A stretch of DNA of 11,721 bases from positions 1 to 11,721 of the forward strand of contig JBBQWR010000079.1 in the NCBI GenBank assembly GCA_038210495.1, in the 5' to 3' direction. A model generated the notes under the pieces. That model made no database searches, was not told the origin of the DNA, and saw only the letters and a list, made by a program, of their open reading frames with translations. Below are positions 1 to 7,000 of the stretch, piece after piece. Numbering within the stretch: the stretch's first letter is position 1; each line of letters opens with the position of its first letter. Position numbers and translations under genes: made by a program. Origin of the DNA: JBBQWR01 sp038210495 (GTDB taxonomy: Bacteria; Planctomycetota; Planctomycetia; Pirellulales; DATAWG01).

Positions 1-1
1 G

Positions 2-121
2 GGTGGATTCCTGCTTCGCAAAGGCGACGGCGAACCCGGCTGGATCACGATCTGGCGGGGCATGGATAAACTCCTCCTTGGCGTCCGTGGTCATCGAGCC
101 ATGAAAAAAAGATGTGGGTAA
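2..121 (+). mobile_element. C-terminal end of an IS4-like transposase (partial, cut by window edge)
   Basis: Reading from base 2 gives 39 codons ending in TAA at 119-121. The peptide starts GGFLLRKGDGEPGWITIWRG and ends in a basic tail (KKRCG). A glycine-rich 'GGFL.RKGDGEPG...IWRG' stretch followed by a short amphipathic helix is how I recall the extreme C-terminus of IS4-family DDE transposases, which lies after the catalytic glutamate. The catalytic DDE residues would be upstream, outside the window, so intactness cannot be judged. No clear terminal inverted repeat can be assigned after the stop because the left end is not visible. The hairpin repeat at 127-163 starts only 5 bases after the stop. 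The family call rests on remembered similarity of a short tail. Confidence 0.6.
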
Positions 122-126
122 TTACA

Positions 127-163
127 AGGGCTGGAGGCGTCGTCGCCGAAGCCCCGGAGAGTG
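127..163 (+). repeat. Dispersed hairpin repeat, copy 1
   Basis: This 37-base stretch matches the reverse complement of 3769-3803 with one substitution and a two-base indel near one end. It folds as an outer stem gggct (128-132) with agccc (150-154) and an inner stem ggcg (136-139) with cgcc (144-147) around a 4-base loop. The only internal difference between the copies is in that loop (tcgt here, tcct in the other copy on this strand), so both stems are preserved. It sits directly after the transposase remnant. It is probably a member of a genome-wide intergenic palindrome family; two copies in one window cannot prove this. Confidence 0.7.
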
Positions 164-324
164 GTTTGTAACCTAACAGTTCCGGATGCCCGAGACTGGA
201 CCGAAGAGAAGCCCCGGTGGCTTGCACTTGAATCCCAAGAGTTGGACTTGGCGCACGATTAAGTCATCCGGCACGATGGGATTAATCGAGCTTCTGAAAT
301 GCGATCTAACGTAGGACGGACCCC

Positions 325-662
325 ATGCGATTTCCCGAGGACAAAATCAAGCAGGCTATCCTTCGGCCCGAACGAGACGTCGCTCTCCGGGCACTCCAAT
401 ACTTCACGGAATCCTATTCGCAAGACCCGACGATCATGCCGCTTGTGATCCAAGCCGTGGAAATGCATGGTCGAGAGCATGCGGCCGAGTTGATCGCGTC
501 GACCGGGTCGCTGTCGCAAACTACGGATACCGTGGCGCCGCAATGGCCGCGCCGGTAGCAAGTTTAGGATAGTCGCGGCAAGTCGGGCGAAACGAGCCCT
601 GCCCTTGCGGCAGCGGCAAAAAATTCAAGCTGTGCTGTCTCAAGAAGCAGAACGCCGATTGA
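325..662 (+). pseudogene. Decayed SEC-C motif (HEAT-like) protein gene
   Basis: The N-terminal piece (325-558, 77 codons) starts at an ATG with a good Shine-Dalgarno AGGA at 313-316. It reads MRFPEDKIKQAIL, then helical HEAT-like sequence (YFTESYSQDPTIMPLVIQAV), and becomes unlike a folded domain before a TAG at 556-558. In another frame, 582-662 encodes VGRNEPCPCGSGKKFKLCC followed by LKKQNAD and TGA: a complete SEC-C zinc motif with its Cys-x-Cys and Cys-Cys pairs. That frame has a stop at 570-572, so the two pieces cannot be one protein. As I recall, planctomycete proteins joining this N-terminus to a C-terminal SEC-C motif are several hundred residues long, so most of the middle appears deleted with loss of frame. 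The start and ribosome site survive, so a 77-residue product could still be made. Confidence 0.75.
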
Positions 663-715
663 GTCAATAGGCCCATGACGGGACTCCAGCAACTGGCGAG
701 CCTCGCCGAGGCTGA

Positions 716-838
716 CTAGAATACGGCGAATCGTGGCCCGCCCCGCCTTGCCGCTTCGCGCATCAGGAGTTCTTCCCCGTGTCTTTCGTAGACGTTCCGG
801 CCAGCACGGGCCGCGTTCAATTCGTCGGCGGAACATAA
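716..838 (+). other. Possible short coding relic, unrecognised
   Basis: After an in-frame TGA at 713-715, forty codons stay open to a TAA at 836-838. They end in a protein-like tail (EFFPVSFVDVPASTGRVQF, then VGGT). Third codon positions are GC-rich, as in the intact genes nearby. There is no start codon or ribosome site. It lies between the decayed SEC-C gene and the 26-bp inverted repeat, so it may be the 3' remnant of another lost gene. I do not recognise a family, and a chance open stretch is a real alternative. Confidence 0.2.
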
Positions 839-840
839 TC

Positions 841-937
841 GTAGGTCAGGCACTCCGTGCCTGACATGCGTAATCGCATGTTCGATGTCTTGGGCTCTTA
901 GACGACCACCCTGTCAGGCACGGAGTGCCTGACCTAC
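841..937. repeat. Perfect 26-bp inverted repeat built of REP-like palindromes
   Basis: Bases 841-866 are the exact reverse complement of 912-937. Each arm contains its own near-palindrome, GTCAGGCAC paired with GTGCCTGAC around a 3-base centre (TCC or GGA). The 45-base spacer begins with a third small stem, catgcg (865-870) with cgcatg (875-880). The whole ends 11 bases before the ATG at 949. The layout resembles paired REP elements (BIME-like). A transcript crossing it could form either one long 26-bp hairpin or two small ones. Confidence 0.85.
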
Positions 938-948
938 ACATAATCAAA

Positions 949-2052
949 ATGTCCGAGTTTATCTTCACGACATGCCAAGTCGGCGCCGAGAGCGCCCTCA
1001 AAGCCGAGCTAGGCCGCGATTGGCCCGATCTGCGGCTGGCGTTCTCGCGCCCCGGGTTCCTCACGTTCAAGCTGCCGGAAAATCACGGCCTCGGCGACCA
1101 CGGCGATTTGCGATCGGTCTTCGCGCGTTCGTCCGGTTTCTCGCTCGGCAAAACGATGGCCGAGTCGCTCGGAGAGCGGATCGAAGAACTCTGGCGGCTA
1201 ACCGCCGCGCATAACCTTCAGCGTCTCCACGTCTGGCAGCGCGACCGAATGGCCCTGCCTCGGCTCGAAGAGCCCCTCCCCCGCAACGCTCTCGCCGAAG
1301 AAGCCGAACTCGCCATCCGCCAATCCTCCATTAACCGCGCAGCGGCAGCTCTCCACACTCCCGACTCCCGACTCCCGTCTCCCGACTCTGCCCTGTCCCT
1401 CCACCATCCGACTCGCCCCGGGGACCTCGTGCTCGACTGCGCCATCGTCGAGCAAGCCGAGTGGTGGATCGGTTTCCACCGCGCCCTTAACGTTCCAAGC
1501 TGTTGGCCGGGTGGAATCTATCAAAGCGAGGTCCCGCCCGACGCCGTCAGCCGGGCCTATCTCAAGATGGAAGAAGCGCTCGCTTGGTCGCGGCTGCCGA
1601 TCGCCAAGGGAGACCTGTGCGCCGAGATCGGCAGCGCTCCCGGCGGCGCGAGCCAGGCCCTGCTCAATCACGGGCTGAACGTGATCGGCGTCGACCCGGC
1701 CGAGATGGACCCTCGCGTGCTTAAGCGTCCCAACTTCGTCCACGTCCGAAAACGGGGCGCCGACGTCCGCCGCCGCGAGTTCCGCAAAGTCCGCTGGCTC
1801 ACGGCCGACATCAACATCGCCCCGAACTACACGCTCGATACGGTCGAAGCGATCGTCACTCACTCCGACGTCCACATCCAGGGCATGCTGCTCACACTCA
1901 AACTTCTCGACTGGTCGCTCGCCATAGAAATCCCCACCTACCTCAATCGCATCCGCTCCTGGGGTTTCAGCGACGTCCAAGCCCGCCAACTAAGCCACAA
2001 CCGCCAAGAAATCTGCGTCGCGGCGACTGCGGGTAAGTCGAAACGCCGGTAA
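949..2052 (+). CDS. RlmM-like FtsJ-family RNA 2'-O-methyltransferase
   Basis: The 367-residue protein resembles RlmM, the 23S rRNA 2'-O-ribose methyltransferase, in length (E. coli about 366) and layout. An N-terminal RNA-binding part (about 1-110) begins FIFTTCQVGAE, and a Rossmann domain spans about 200-360. SAM motif I is AEIGSAPGGASQ (225-236). The FtsJ-type K-D-K-E tetrad can be placed at K206 (YLKMEEA), D287 (LTADIN), K318 (TLKLLDW) and E354 (HNRQEICV). The ending ARQLSHNRQE closely follows the E. coli RlmM ARQLYHDREE. The ATG at 949 is preferred over an in-frame GTG at 925, because that GTG lies inside the inverted repeat and would add eight unrelated residues. No Shine-Dalgarno is evident. 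A low-complexity linker (about 136-155) is encoded by heptanucleotide repeats. The target nucleotide in this organism is inferred from the family only. Confidence 0.85.
   Translation: MSEFIFTTCQVGAESALKAELGRDWPDLRLAFSRPGFLTFKLPENHGLGDHGDLRSVFARSSGFSLGKTMAESLGERIEELWRLTAAHNLQRLHVWQRDRMALPRLEEPLPRNALAEEAELAIRQSSINRAAAALHTPDSRLPSPDSALSLHHPTRPGDLVLDCAIVEQAEWWIGFHRALNVPSCWPGGIYQSEVPPDAVSRAYLKMEEALAWSRLPIAKGDLCAEIGSAPGGASQALLNHGLNVIGVDPAEMDPRVLKRPNFVHVRKRGADVRRREFRKVRWLTADINIAPNYTLDTVEAIVTHSDVHIQGMLLTLKLLDWSLAIEIPTYLNRIRSWGFSDVQARQLSHNRQEICVAATAGKSKRR
1360..1387 (+). repeat. Four heptanucleotide repeats inside the methyltransferase gene
   Basis: Four consecutive 7-mers, cccgact, cccgact, cccgtct and cccgact, sit in frame and encode about residues 138-147, a Pro/Ser/Asp-rich linker between the N-terminal part and the methyltransferase domain. 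Gain or loss of one unit would shift the frame; only changes by three units would not. Confidence 0.85.
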
Positions 2053-2139
2053 TCGAAGCTAGTCGCCGACAGGTTGTTCGCTGTCACGGATGCATCCTCA
2101 GCTCGATACCATCGAAGGCTCCGCTTCCCCACCCCCCCC

Positions 2140-2175
2140 AAAAAAATCCGAGCCATTGGCCGCGCGATTGTCGGA
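2140..2175 (-). terminator. Possible intrinsic terminator for the beta-propeller gene
   Basis: Read on the minus strand, 2 bases after the TAA of the beta-propeller gene, TCCGA (2175-2171) can pair with TCGGA (2151-2147). A small inner GCC-AAT-GGC stem lies between them, and seven T residues (2146-2140) follow directly. The position and the T run fit an intrinsic terminator, but the stem is short and contains a 10-base bulge. A run of eight G follows on the same strand (2139-2132). No comparable signal is seen for the convergent methyltransferase gene. Confidence 0.4.
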
Positions 2176-2176
2176 A

Positions 2177-3478
2177 TTACTTCGCGTCGTAACACATCAA
2201 TCGGTCCTGCTCGCGCAGATACAGTTTGCCGCCGGCGATGACCGGATGCGACCAGCTCGGCTTCGACACGTCGGAAATCTTGAACGTGCCGAGCTGCTTA
2301 TAGTGCTCGGGGTTCGCTTCGGCGACGACGACTTGGCCATCCTCGTAGCGGAAAAACAGCTTGCCATCGGCGGCGCCCACCGCGGCCGATCCCTTGCCTG
2401 CGTGCTTTTCCTTCCACGCAATCTTGCCGGTTTTGAATTCGACGCAAACCGGGGCGCCGCTGTTATGGCCGTGACCGCCGTACAAGTAACCATCGATCAG
2501 CACCATGCCGCCGTGATGATTCTGCAAGTCTTCGTGCTTGAGAAAGTAGACTTCGTCCGCTTTCACGCCGCCATCTTCCCTCGACAACTTGAGCAGAGCC
2601 GCCCCGGCGCCGTACCCGGTCGAGTTAAACACATAGTCGCCGCTCACGATTGGCGTGGGAATATTGGCGGTGGTGTTGGCGATTTTACCGTAGCCCCAGA
2701 GGAATTTGCCGTCGCTCGCAGCGACGCCAATTAGGCCGTGGCCGATCAGTTGCACATATTGCTTCACGCCCGCGCCATTGCTAACGACGACCGACGAATA
2801 GCCGGCGCCATCGTTGCCCTTGTTGCTGAAGCTCGGAGTGGCGCATTTCCAGATCGTTTTGCCTGTCATCTTGTCGAGAGCGACCAGCGTGTCCTCTTTG
2901 CCGCCGGGTGTGCAAATCAGATTCTTGCCATCCACGAGCGGCGATTCGCTGTATCCCCAGCCGCTCATCATCTTGCCGTCGAAATCCTTCTTCAGATTGA
3001 GCGACCATTTAATCTTACCGTTGGCCGATTCGAGGCAAGCCAAGTCGCCATTCGGACTGAGGGCGTAGACATAGGCGCCGTCGGCGGCCGGCGTGCAATG
3101 GGGGCCCGTCGAATTGTTGCCCCCGTTCCAAGCCTCGCCGATCGGAGTGGACCACAGCTCCGAACCGTCGCCGACCTTGAGCGCGATCACATATTCCTTG
3201 TTGTCCCGATCGCCCATCGTGTATATTTGGCCGTTTTGAATCGACACCGCCGAGAGGCCCGCGCCGAGGTTGGACGCCGTCCAGAGCAATCGCGGCTCGC
3301 TCGACCAATCGGATCGCAGGCCCGTCTCCGTCGAAACGCCGTCTCGATTCGGCCCTCGCCACTGCGGCCAATCACCCGTCGGACGCCTCGCGCGAGGCAC
3401 GTCGGCCATGCTCGAAATGGCAAGAAGACCGACCAGAGAAAAGGCGAGCAGCAATCGGGAGCGAGTCTGGGTAAGCAT
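2177..3478 (-). CDS. Secreted PQQ-like beta-propeller repeat protein
   Basis: This 433-residue protein has a Sec-type signal peptide: a basic start (MLTQTRSR), a hydrophobic core (LLLAFSLVGLLAISS) and a probable cut after SSMA (residue 25). The mature part opens with DWPQWRGPNRDG, which I know as the typical start of planctomycete PQQ-like propeller proteins. Blade motifs ending in 'G..(L/I)W' recur at about 97-114, 146-163, 198-215, 249-266 and 343-360, for example LVALDKMTGKTIW. It resembles the BamB/PQQ-dehydrogenase propeller fold but shows no dehydrogenase domain or obvious quinone site, so a binding or scaffolding role in the periplasm is more likely than catalysis. The ATG at 3478 is chosen because the signal peptide begins there and AGGA at 3489-3492 lies 10 bases upstream. 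The frame is open to 3658 but that extension is not protein-like. It is divergent from the kinase gene. Confidence 0.88.
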   Translation of the reverse strand: MLTQTRSRLLLAFSLVGLLAISSMADVPRARRPTGDWPQWRGPNRDGVSTETGLRSDWSSEPRLLWTASNLGAGLSAVSIQNGQIYTMGDRDNKEYVIALKVGDGSELWSTPIGEAWNGGNNSTGPHCTPAADGAYVYALSPNGDLACLESANGKIKWSLNLKKDFDGKMMSGWGYSESPLVDGKNLICTPGGKEDTLVALDKMTGKTIWKCATPSFSNKGNDGAGYSSVVVSNGAGVKQYVQLIGHGLIGVAASDGKFLWGYGKIANTTANIPTPIVSGDYVFNSTGYGAGAALLKLSREDGGVKADEVYFLKHEDLQNHHGGMVLIDGYLYGGHGHNSGAPVCVEFKTGKIAWKEKHAGKGSAAVGAADGKLFFRYEDGQVVVAEANPEHYKQLGTFKISDVSKPSWSHPVIAGGKLYLREQDRLMCYDAK

Positions 3479-3538
3479 GAAAAGACGTCCTGGAGGGAGA
3501 TCGCAAGGTGGGAAGGCAACGGCGGTCAAGCAGCCGAA

Positions 3539-3567
3539 GTTTACTGCGGCGCCCGGCGGGCCGCAAG
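3539..3567 (-). promoter_or_regulatory. Candidate sigma70-type promoter of the beta-propeller gene
   Basis: On the minus strand TTGCGG (3567-3562) and TAAACT (3544-3539) are separated by exactly 17 bases. This would give a leader of about 55 bases before the ATG at 3478. It was found by eye; both boxes depart from consensus and planctomycete promoter rules are poorly known. Confidence 0.3.
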
Positions 3568-3768
3568 TTTTGATCGCTCGACGCCCTGGACACGGAACGC
3601 CGTGAACCGTTGCGCTGCGATGCGTTCGTGCGCCTTGCCTACGGCACATTGCTAACAATCGTGCTCGAATTTCGCTTAGCCTAGGAGACGCTAACTTAAC
3701 GACTCATGGGAGGCCGGGGGCTCGCGCCGAAGGGAAGCTCCGGCGGCCCGCTCTCCAAGTCGAATTCA

Positions 3769-3803
3769 CACTCCGGGGCTTCGGCGAGGACGCCTCCAGC
3801 CCT
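3769..3803 (-). repeat. Dispersed hairpin repeat, copy 2 (inverted relative to copy 1)
   Basis: On the minus strand this equals the repeat at 127-163 apart from one loop base and a two-base indel near one end. On the plus strand the stems are gggct (3776-3780) with agccc (3798-3802) and ggcg (3783-3786) with cgcc (3791-3794), with loop agga. It lies in the divergent region, about 245 bases before the kinase start. Confidence 0.7.
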
Positions 3804-4047
3804 GGCCGCCCGGCGAATTGTTAGCGGTTCTAACGGCCAAGGGCGTATTTTGGCTTAAATCCCGGCCAGGACGCTCATCGCTTTCTTGAATCGCCCACCG
3901 TCAGGTGGTAGTTTGATACTGTCGGGCCAAGTCTGCTCGATACCGCTCACAGACTCAATTTCCGAGCAGGGGACAATCCCCAATGAAGTCGTTTCGACTT
4001 GTGTCTGGCGGTTTGTAGAGTGGTCGCGTTGCTTGCAAGGGTCGTCG

Positions 4048-7000
4048 ATGGCTGCCTACTTTCGCTATCGCAAAGGTGAAGAGCCCGTCCCGCAGCATGT
4101 GCTCATCGAGCTGTTGGGCAAGGGGGGCTTCGGCGAGGTGTGGAAGGCCCGCGGACCCGGCGGGTTCTTCGAAGCCCTCAAAATCATCGATCTCACCGGC
4201 AACGAGGGCGCCAAGGAATTCGCCTCGCTCGAAGTCGTCCGCACGATGCAGCACCCCAACCTGGTGCCCATCCACGGCTGCTGGCTGAAAGCCGAGGATC
4301 AGCGACTGCTGACCGAAGATTCGTTCCTGGTGATGACCGAACGAATGGAAGGCGCCGGCAAAGCTAGCGCCCGGACGCAGACGCTTGCCTCTCGTCCGGT
4401 CGAGCTGCTGATCGCGATGGCCCTGGGCGAGATGAGCTTGCAGGCGGTGCTCGAAAAATGTCGGGCTAATGGCCAGCCCGGGATCCCGGTCGAAGAGTTG
4501 CTCGAGTACATGCACGACTCGGCCAAGGCGATCGACTACTTAAACGACAAAACGCCATCGATCGTTCACGGCGACATCAAGCCGCACAACATCCTGTTGG
4601 CCGGCAACAGCGCTCAGATTTGCGACTTCGGGCTGTGCAAAGCCGTGCAGGACATTCGCAAGACGCAGCCGACCCCCGTGACCGTGGCCTACGCGGCGCC
4701 CGAGTCTTTCTCCGGCAAGCCGACCGCCAAGAGCGATCAGTATTCGCTGGCGATCACCTATGTGGAACTGCGGGTTGGGCGGCTCCCGTTCGACGACGAC
4801 ACGCTTAGCTATCCATACAAGCTAATGGAGGCTCACAAGCGCGGCCGGCTCGAGCTCGACGCCCTATCGCCCGAGGTTCGCAAAGTGATTCGCCGCGCGA
4901 CCGAGCTCGACGCCGACAAGCGCTGGCCGACTTCGCGAGCGTTGGTCCGCGCCTTGGCGTTCGCCGAGCAAGTGGCGCCGACGGATTCCAATACGACGCC
5001 GTCTTTGTTGCCGCTGCCCGATCCGTCGCGAACGACCAATCGCGGGACCGATCCTGCGAAGAGCACGCCCAAGGGCTCGACGGACGAGACGATTCTGCCC
5101 CCCAGCGACGCGCACGATTCAAATCCTTTCATAACGTCGCGTCCGCCGTCGGACAGCCTGACGCGGGCGCCGATTCCGAATCCGAGGCTGGCCCCTTCTG
5201 GACGGCCCTCTTCGGTCGCGCGCGAGCCGTCTGCGGCTGGCCGTTGGTTGGCGCGCGTGGCTGCGATGTGCATTGGCGCCGCGCTGGTCGCGGGACTCGC
5301 CTACGGGGGCTACCGTTGGCTTCGCCCGGGTGGTTCGAAGGAGGAATGCGAGCGATTGATCGCCGCGGGCGACTTCGATCCGGCCCGGACGATGATCGAC
5401 AATCCCGACCTGCCGGTATTGCCCGCCGAGAAGAAGGCGCTGCAAAAAGAATGGCAAGAAGCTTGGGAGCGCGATAGCTTGCGGCTCGCGCGCGGCGGAA
5501 AGCTGGCTCAGACGAAAGCGCGGCTCGCCGATCCGGCGGCGTCGACGAACAAGGATTTCAAGGAGAACCTGCAAACCGAGTTTCGCAATAGCTGGCAGAA
5601 TGCCTGTGCCCAGCTGGTTCGCGATGGAAAACTCGACGAGGCCGGCAAGCAGCTGGCGGATGCCGACGAACTCATTCCAATCGAAACCAAAAACAGCCTA
5701 AACGAGAGCTTGCAAACCGAGCTTCGCAAAAGCTGGCGGACCCGAACTGTCCAACTTCTTCGCGATGGCAAACTGAACGACGCTCGAAAATCGATGGCCG
5801 ACGCCGGCGGCCTGATGACTCCCGAGATCAAGAAAGATCTAAGTGGGCAATGGCTCGACGCTTGGCTCGACGCGAAAAAGACCGGCGTCGATAAATGGTC
5901 CGTCAAGAACGATCCGCTGTTGGAACTCGCGGGACTGCGACCCGCCGTGCTGGACGATGAGACGGCCGAGCGCGGCAAGCAAGACCTGTGTGCGTTTTGG
6001 CGCACTTGGGCCGAAAACTTCCGCATTCGGCAGCCGACGCCCTCGTTCATCGAATTCAAATCGCTGCTCGCCAATGTCCCGCCAGAAATTGCGGCGACGG
6101 AAAAGGCCGAGGTCGACGACCTTCGGGCGAAAGCTCTAATCCAGTGGAAGGATGAGCGGCTCGGGGACATAAAGCCGGCCGACTCGCTCGACGCACTGGC
6201 TGCGGCGGCCGATTTTTTCCCTAAGGAGCAGACCTCCTCGCTCGGCGAATTCGCGCTCGGCCAATGGGTTCGCCGGGCGGTCGATCGGTCGCAGGAATAC
6301 GACAAGCCCAAGGTGGCCGAAGCGGGGCAAATCTCCGAGGCCATGCTCGCACGGCCCGATGCGCTCACGCCTGAAACGCGATCCGAACTGCACCTAATTC
6401 GGGCTCGCGCGCTATGGCTCGCGGGCGACCGAAAAGGCGCCCGAGATGACCTCAAGGCCGCGGCCCAAGGATCGCCGCTCGCCGACAAGCTCAAGCTGCT
6501 CCACGCGGCGCTCTCCGTGCTGGCCAACGAAGGGTCCGATTCCGATCCGCAAACAAAAGCCGTTCGCGAAAAATACAACGCGGTCAAGATACTTGCATCC
6601 AGCCTACAGGGCATTTTGCCGCTCAATCCCTACGAGCGGCGAGAGCTCGAGACGGGCTACGTTCCACCCGTCGCCCCCAAAGATCCGATCGAGTCCAAGA
6701 CGGGAAACCTAGCGGACGTCCAAACGGCGATCGGACAAAAGAAATTCGCCGCGGCGAGACAACTTCTCGGCAAGTCGAAACACGATTCGAGCGACGCCGA
6801 ATATTTCGAAACGCTGATCTCGCTGGCGGATCCAAGCACGGCGAATGCCGACGTCGATCAATGGTTCGGTTTGTGGCCCGAGACGCTGGCCAACGCCAAG
6901 CCCCAACAGCGCGACTCCCTGATCGCCGCGCTCGGCGATTTCGCCCGGCGAGAGCCAAAGTTTCCGGCCGACGTTTTGCAGCGGACGATTCAAATGGTCG

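Larger units (their letters stand above)
3479..4047. other. Divergent intergenic region between beta-propeller and kinase genes
   Basis: No gene is seen here; open frames extending both neighbours lack protein-like character. From left to right it holds the ribosome site and candidate promoter of the minus-strand gene, a mostly featureless stretch (about 3570-3765), hairpin repeat copy 2 (3769-3803), and a second stem made of ccctggcc (3800-3807) with ggccaaggg (3835-3843) around an inner gttag/ctaac hairpin. Closer to the kinase is a small stem ccacc/ggtgg (3895-3908). A ribosome site AAGGG at 4037-4041 is correctly spaced for the kinase ATG at 4048. No convincing kinase promoter was found. 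Confidence 0.6.

Noticed and set aside
1198..1989. 263-codon open frame antisense to the methyltransferase gene
   Set aside because: It lies wholly opposite a gene with a clear SAM motif and catalytic tetrad. Long antisense frames are expected with GC-rich third positions, and its product is not domain-like.
2090..3655. Plus-strand open frames (2090-2734 and 2738-3655) opposite the beta-propeller gene
   Set aside because: Their products lack motifs and lie opposite a clearly supported secreted propeller protein.
3479..3658. 60-residue extension of the beta-propeller protein
   Set aside because: It would bury the signal peptide inside the protein. The ATG at 3478 has its own Shine-Dalgarno sequence.
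127..3803. Composite transposon bounded by the two hairpin repeats
   Set aside because: The repeats are about 36 bases and hairpin-shaped, no transposase lies between them, and no target-site duplication was seen. A dispersed intergenic repeat explains them better.
3886..4047. N-terminal extension of the kinase from a TTG at 3886
   Set aside because: The 54 extra residues are not kinase-like. The ATG at 4048 has a well-placed AAGGG and begins a typical kinase N-terminus.
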